Below, piece after piece: positions 7,365 through 10,881 of a stretch of 10,881 nt of DNA (positions are counted from its first letter, which is position 1; each line of letters opens with the position of its first letter). The DNA is from DATLFS01 sp035540935 (GTDB taxonomy: Bacteria; Actinomycetota; CADDZG01; WHSQ01), in the NCBI GenBank assembly GCA_035540935.1, contig DATLFS010000055.1, positions 1 to 10,881 on the forward strand, read 5' to 3'. The position numbers and the translations under genes are program-made. Below the pieces are notes generated by a model. That model did no database searches and was not told the DNA's origin. It saw only the letters and a list, made by a program, of their open reading frames with translations.

Positions 7365-8263
7365 AGCAGGCCTGCCTCCTCGAGGGCAGCGCGGATCGCG
7401 GCGGACTCATCGGAGGTCGGCGGCACGAGGGGCGGGCGCGGATCGCCCACCTCCTGCCCGAGCATGCCCAGCGCCGCCTTCACCGGGATGGGGCTGGACG
7501 TGACGCCCATGATGACCTTGAAGAGCGGGAGCAGCGATAGGTAAGTCTGCTGCGCTCCGGCGACGTCGCCGCCGCGCCAGGCGGCGAGGATGCTCTTGAT
7601 CTGGTCGCCGACCAGGTGCGAGCAGACGGAGACGATGCCGCGCGCCCCGGCCGCGAGGTGCGGCAAGAGGAGCGGGTCGTCCCCCGAGTAGATCTCGAAG
7701 TCGCTGGCCCCGGCGCGATCTAGCGCCGCGCGCACGGCGGCGGTCTCGCCGGCGTCGCCGATCGCGTCCTTCACCGCCACGATGTTCTCGTGTGACGCGA
7801 GCTCCACGAGGGTGTCGCGCTCGATCCTGCGCCCGGTGCGGCCGGGGATGTCGTAGAGGATCAGCGGAACGGAGGCGGCATCGGCAACGGTGCGGAAGTG
7901 TGCGAGGAGCCCGTTCTGCGGCGGGCGCGAGTAGTAGGGGGTGACGACGAGGCACGCGTGGACGCCGAGGCTCGCGGCCTCTCGCGTCAGCTCCACCGAC
8001 TCGGCGGTGTCGTACGTCCCCGTGCCGGCGACGATCGTGGCGCGATCCCCCACCTCGTCGAGCACGCTCTCGAAGAGATCGAGCTTCTCGTCGTGCGAGA
8101 CGGTCGGGGACTCTCCGGTCGTGCCGCACACGACGAGTCCGTCGGAGCCGTGGTCGACGAGGTGCGACGCGAGCCGCCGCGCCGCCTTGACGTCGAGGGA
8201 GCCGTCGGAGGCGAATGGGGTCACCATCGCCGTCAGGAGCTCCCCGAATCTCGGTGTCTTCAT
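7361..8263 (-). CDS. dapA: 4-hydroxy-tetrahydrodipicolinate synthase
   Basis: This 300-residue TIM-barrel aldolase condenses pyruvate with aspartate semialdehyde, the first committed step to diaminopimelate and lysine. Catalytic residues align with E. coli DapA at a +4 offset: Schiff-base lysine K165 (VAVKDA), T48/T49 in CGTTGES, Y110/Y111 in TPYYSRPP, Y137 (LYDIPGRTG) and the substrate-carboxylate arginine R142. Having all of these favours DapA over N-acetylneuraminate lyase or other aldolases of the superfamily. The ATG start at 8263 has AGAGAGG (8270-8276) 6 bases upstream. The 43-base gap before it contains an imperfect inverted repeat (CCGTTAC at 8303-8297 with GTAACCG at 8270-8264) whose far arm overlaps the edge of this ribosome binding site. 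The stop overlaps the rnj start by 4 bases. Confidence 0.96.
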   Translation of the reverse strand: MKTPRFGELLTAMVTPFASDGSLDVKAARRLASHLVDHGSDGLVVCGTTGESPTVSHDEKLDLFESVLDEVGDRATIVAGTGTYDTAESVELTREAASLGVHACLVVTPYYSRPPQNGLLAHFRTVADAASVPLILYDIPGRTGRRIERDTLVELASHENIVAVKDAIGDAGETAAVRAALDRAGASDFEIYSGDDPLLLPHLAAGARGIVSVCSHLVGDQIKSILAAWRGGDVAGAQQTYLSLLPLFKVIMGVTSSPIPVKAALGMLGQEVGDPRPPLVPPTSDESAAIRAALEEAGLL

Positions 8264-8306
8264 CGGTTACCTCTCTTTCCGAGCCTTTGTCCCAGCGTAA
8301 CGGTCG

Positions 8307-8786
8307 TCAGCGGATCTCCGTCTGCAGCCGCACGCCGTAGATCCGCGACAGGTCCTCGGCGGCAGACACGGTGACGGAGTTGGCCACGACGCCGCGGCGG
8401 TCCGGCAGTCGCAGGAGGAAGCTGATCTGCATGCCTTCGCCTTCGTCCAGCGCGCCGAACCGGTAGGTCGTGCCTGCTCGATCGACGCTGACCGGTTCCG
8501 GCGAGACCTCCACGACCGCGGGATCGCCGTTCCCCGCAACAACGTCGACGATCGGAAAGTCGTTGCCGACGCGGGCGAAGGAGACGGCGACGCCACTCAT
8601 GTCGCGCGGGCCGGGATTCACGACCTCGAACGTCGCCTCCTGCACCGATCCGGGCGGCGCCGAGGTGGGGAAGTCGACCGTCACCCTGGGTGATCCGGCG
8701 CCGGTCGCCGTGAGCGGCTCGCCTCCGCCGAAGCAGCCGGCCGTCGCCGCCGCCAGCGCAACCGCGACGGAGACCCGGCGGATCAC
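8307..8786 (-). CDS. Small predicted lipoprotein of unknown function, between dapB and dapA
   Basis: I do not recognise this 159-residue protein. It opens with a short basic region (IRR), a hydrophobic Ala/Val core (about 5-16) and a lipobox-like T15-A16-G17-C18, then a Gly-rich start to the mature part, so it is probably exported and lipid-anchored at C18. The -3 residue is Thr rather than the usual Leu, so plain secretion is possible. Residues about 34-159 look all-beta. APPGSVQEATFEVVNPGP resembles the first strands of CARDB/Ig-like sandwich domains that handle adhesion or protein contacts. No catalytic motif is visible. The GTG start at 8786 shares GTGA with the dapB stop and has no clear Shine-Dalgarno, so translation is probably coupled to dapB. 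High GC at third positions and the signal peptide support it as a real gene. A cell-envelope role is a guess from location. Confidence 0.78.
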   Translation of the reverse strand: MIRRVSVAVALAAATAGCFGGGEPLTATGAGSPRVTVDFPTSAPPGSVQEATFEVVNPGPRDMSGVAVSFARVGNDFPIVDVVAGNGDPAVVEVSPEPVSVDRAGTTYRFGALDEGEGMQISFLLRLPDRRGVVANSVTVSAAEDLSRIYGVRLQTEIR

Positions 8787-9514
8787 AGCTCGAGGAGGTG
8801 CTCGAGCCCCACGGTGACCCCCGGGGGAAGCGCGGCAACCCGCTTGAGCGAGAGGAGCACCCCGGCCATGAACGACGACCTGTCGATGCTGTCGTGGCGG
8901 ATCGTCAGTGTCTCGCCGGTGCCGCCGAAGACGACCTCCTGGTGCGCGACCGAGCCGCGCAGACGAAGCGAATGGATCCGGACACCGTCCGCGTCCCCGC
9001 CGCGGGAGCCGGCGAGCGTCTCATTCGTCGGCGAGGGACGCCAGTCTCCGAGCCGCGCGTCGCGCACGAGGCGCGCCGTGCGGAGTGCGGTTCCGGAAGG
9101 CGCGTCCGCCTTCTTGTCATGGTGACGCTCGACGATCTCAACGCCGTCGAAGTAAGGCGCCGCCTTGGCGGCGAAACTCATCATGAGGACCGCTCCGATG
9201 GCGAAGTTGGGCACGACGAAGACACGGACCCCGGCCGTCCGTGCATCGGCGTCGAGATCCGCGAGGGCCTCGTCGCGCAGGCCACTCGTGCCGACGACCG
9301 CGTGGACCCCCCGCTCCACCATCCCGCGAACGTTCTCCTCGACCGAATCCGGCGTCGTGAGGTCGAGCGCCACCGAGCAAGCCGACAGCGAGTCCAAGGA
9401 GTCGCCGCGGCCGATGCGCGCTCCAACCTCGAGGTCGGGGTCCGCTTCGATCGCGCGGCATGCCTCGGCGCCCATGCGCCCCCGGTAACCGACGACGGCA
9501 ACCTGCGTGGCCAT
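8783..9514 (-). CDS. dapB: 4-hydroxy-tetrahydrodipicolinate reductase
   Basis: This 243-residue enzyme reduces the DapA product with NAD(P)H to tetrahydrodipicolinate. The Rossmann motif GYRGRMG (9-15) binds the cofactor. GTSG (75-78) and VPNFAIGAVLM (101-111) are conserved family segments. The signature ERHHDKKADAPSGTA contains H131/H132 and K135, matching the catalytic His159/Lys163 region of E. coli DapB. The length is usual for actinobacterial DapB and shorter than the E. coli protein. The ATG start at 9514 follows the M16 peptidase stop by 6 bases with no good Shine-Dalgarno, suggesting coupled translation. The stop overlaps the lipoprotein start. Next to the M16 peptidase gene is its usual actinobacterial place. 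Confidence 0.96.
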   Translation of the reverse strand: MATQVAVVGYRGRMGAEACRAIEADPDLEVGARIGRGDSLDSLSACSVALDLTTPDSVEENVRGMVERGVHAVVGTSGLRDEALADLDADARTAGVRVFVVPNFAIGAVLMMSFAAKAAPYFDGVEIVERHHDKKADAPSGTALRTARLVRDARLGDWRPSPTNETLAGSRGGDADGVRIHSLRLRGSVAHQEVVFGGTGETLTIRHDSIDRSSFMAGVLLSLKRVAALPPGVTVGLEHLLEL

Positions 9515-9520
9515 CGAGGA

Positions 9521-10777
9521 TCAGGCGGCGTAGCGGTCGAACGCGTCTTCGTCGAAGGGCCCGACGACCTGGACGCGAAAACCCCCCGTGCCGAGGACCC
9601 GACGGGCGACGCGCTCTATGTCGTCCATCTGAAGCGCGTCGAAGCGGGCGATCAACTCGTCGACCGACAGGATCTCGCCCGTCGTCAGCTGCGATTTGCC
9701 GATGCGGTTCATCCGGCTGCCCGGATCCTCCGAGGAGAGGACGAGCGACCCCTTCACGTGTCCCTTCGCCCGCGTCAGCTCCGTCTCGGTCACGCCCTCC
9801 TGCAACACCTTCTCGATCTCACCGAACACGATGTCGATCACGGTCTCCGCGTTCTGCGGAGTCGTGCCGGCGTACACGGAGAAGGTCCCGGTCTCTGCGA
9901 AGAGCGACCGGTAGGAATAGACCGAGTAGGCGAGGCCGCGCTTCTCGCGCACCTCCTGGAACAGACGCGAGGACATCCCCCCGCCGAGGATCGTGTCGAG
10001 CACGGCGAGCGCGTGCCTGTCGTCGTGGCCGCGGGGAAGACCCTCGCACCCGATCACGATGTGCGCCTGCTCCGTCGGCCGCTTCGAGACGCTCACGCCC
10101 CGCGACATACGAGGCTCCGCGCCGCCTCGCAACGTCTTCCGCCCGCCCTCGGATGGGAAGAGTTCGCCGACACGCTCGACCAGCGAATCGTGGTCGACGT
10201 TGCCGGCGGCCGCCACCACCATGTTGGGCGGCGTGTAGCGCGCCCGCCAGTAGTCGAAGACGGAGTCACGCGTGACGGTCGAGATGGTCTCGTTGTAGCC
10301 GAGGACCGGCCGTGCGAGCGAGTGCCCTTCCCAGATCGATCGGTAGAACAGATCGTGGACGAGCTCGTCCGGCGCATCCTCGTGCATCGCGATCTCCTCG
10401 AGGATCACCTTGCGCTCGCTCTCGAGCTCGTCTCGGTCGAGCACCGAGTTGCGGATCATGTCGGACAACACGTCCATCGCCATCGGTAGATCCTCGTCGA
10501 GAACGCGCGAGTAATAGCAGGTGTATTCCTTGCCGGTGAAGGCATTGACGTCGCCGCCGACGGCGTCGAACGCATCGGCGATCTGCTTCGCGGTGCGCGT
10601 CTCGGTGCCCTTGAACAACAGGTGCTCGAGGAAATGCGACGTGCCGGCGAGCGCGTCGGGCTCGTCGCGGGAGCCGACGTCGAACCAGAAGCCCACGGTC
10701 GCCGAACGCACCTCGTTCATGCGCTCGGAGACGATCGTCACACCCGAGTCGAGCGTGGTGCGCCGGAACTCCGTCAC
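9521..10777 (-). CDS. M16-family zinc metallopeptidase (processing-peptidase-like)
   Basis: This 418-residue peptidase resembles the single-chain bacterial relatives of the mitochondrial processing peptidase beta subunit. The inverted zinc motif HFLEH is at H48-E51-H52, and the distal glutamate ligand is in VILEEI, most likely E128, 76 residues after H52, which is the normal spacing. The M16 N-terminal domain covers about 10-155. The C-terminal M16 domain (about 165-345) includes QAHIVIGCEG and ILGGGMSSRLFQEVREKRGLAYSVYS, a typical substrate-binding segment. No signal peptide is seen, so it is probably cytoplasmic; substrates are unknown. The start is GTG at 10777-10775, directly after the upstream TAG, with GGGAG 8 bases before it (10786-10790). 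Lying between pnp and dapB is the standard actinobacterial position. Confidence 0.94.
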   Translation of the reverse strand: MTEFRRTTLDSGVTIVSERMNEVRSATVGFWFDVGSRDEPDALAGTSHFLEHLLFKGTETRTAKQIADAFDAVGGDVNAFTGKEYTCYYSRVLDEDLPMAMDVLSDMIRNSVLDRDELESERKVILEEIAMHEDAPDELVHDLFYRSIWEGHSLARPVLGYNETISTVTRDSVFDYWRARYTPPNMVVAAAGNVDHDSLVERVGELFPSEGGRKTLRGGAEPRMSRGVSVSKRPTEQAHIVIGCEGLPRGHDDRHALAVLDTILGGGMSSRLFQEVREKRGLAYSVYSYRSLFAETGTFSVYAGTTPQNAETVIDIVFGEIEKVLQEGVTETELTRAKGHVKGSLVLSSEDPGSRMNRIGKSQLTTGEILSVDELIARFDALQMDDIERVARRVLGTGGFRVQVVGPFDEDAFDRYAA

Positions 10778-10881
10778 CTAGTCGGCTCCCATGCCCGGGG
10801 CGCGCTCGCGGCGCGGGCCTCCCCGGTCGCCGCCGCGGTAGCGGTCACGACCGCCCCGGTCGCCCCGGCCCCGGCCCCGGT
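10778..10881 (-). CDS. pnp: C-terminal Arg/Gly-rich tail, probably of polynucleotide phosphorylase (runs off the right edge)
   Basis: Only the last 33 codons are in the window. In the chosen frame they encode an RG/RGG/RD-rich tail containing RGDRGGRDRYRGGDRGG and ending GMGAD before TAG at 10780-10778. Many actinobacterial PNPases, and other S1-domain RNA-binding proteins, end in such tails; PNPase degrades RNA from the 3' end. The pnp assignment rests mainly on the pnp-M16-dapB gene order, since no catalytic, KH or S1 domain is visible. The frame is not certain. Another open frame (Ala/Thr/Gly-rich, ending PTR) stops at a TGA overlapping the M16 GTG, like other junctions here. The chosen frame is preferred because the repeated GDRGG units differ only at synonymous positions, whereas in the other frame they would differ in residues. 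Confidence 0.65.
   Translation of the reverse strand, partial: RGRGRGDRGGRDRYRGGDRGGPRRERAPGMGAD

Noticed and set aside
8798..10489. Plus-strand open frame of 563 codons opposite dapB and the M16 peptidase
   Set aside because: It is antisense to two well-supported genes. Its translation is low-complexity, rich in Arg/His/Asp/Val, with no recognisable domain. Long antisense frames are expected in GC-rich genes with strong third-position GC.
10850..10881. GGGGCC-type DNA tandem repeat at the right edge
   Set aside because: Better explained as codons for an RG-rich protein tail; too short and cut by the window edge to call a separate repeat.
1..10881. Possible hidden novel system, mobile element, CRISPR array or RNA gene
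   Set aside because: Genes cover nearly all of the window, nine of the eleven have clear core functions, gaps are about 100 bases or less, and no repeat array, transposase, integrase, tRNA-like or rRNA-like segment was seen on either strand.

Overview
The window is one dense, single-strand run of housekeeping genes, all transcribed on the minus strand (right to left as numbered). Base composition is strongly GC-rich, starts are often GTG or TTG, and all nine complete genes end in TGA. The order is (pnp tail) - M16 peptidase - dapB - small lipoprotein - dapA - rnj - ftsK - rodZ-like - rimO - pgsA - cinA. This is the conserved neighbourhood around pnp and cinA/recA in Actinomycetota. I therefore infer a high-GC actinobacterial genome, but cannot place it to class from this sequence alone.

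Right part (about 10881 to 7361): an Arg/Gly-rich C-terminal tail, most likely of polynucleotide phosphorylase, stops immediately before the GTG start of an M16 zinc peptidase. dapB follows after 6 bases. A small predicted lipoprotein of unknown function overlaps dapB by 4 bases, and dapA comes 43 bases later. DapA and DapB catalyse the first two steps of the diaminopimelate branch (peptidoglycan and lysine).

Middle (about 7364 to 3238): rnj (RNase J) overlaps dapA by 4 bases. After a 101-base gap with an AT-rich, promoter-like patch comes ftsK, with membrane segments, a RecA-like motor and a gamma domain.

Left part (about 3237 to 1): an 85-base gap carries a perfect TATAAT -10 hexamer and two perfect palindromes. 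It precedes a RodZ-like membrane protein (HTH, one TM, DUF4115-type C-terminus). rimO, pgsA and the 5' part of cinA follow; rimO/pgsA and pgsA/cinA each overlap by 4 bases.

Taken together the genes serve RNA processing/decay (pnp, rnj), cell-wall precursor synthesis (dapA, dapB), chromosome segregation and shape (ftsK, rodZ-like), ribosome modification (rimO), phospholipid synthesis (pgsA) and nucleotide repair (cinA). No mobile element, CRISPR array, RNA gene or defence system is visible. No intergenic gap exceeds about 100 bases. I found no convincing novel system. The observations worth a second look are the pnp/M16 junction, the lipoprotein between dapB and dapA, and the rodZ leader.
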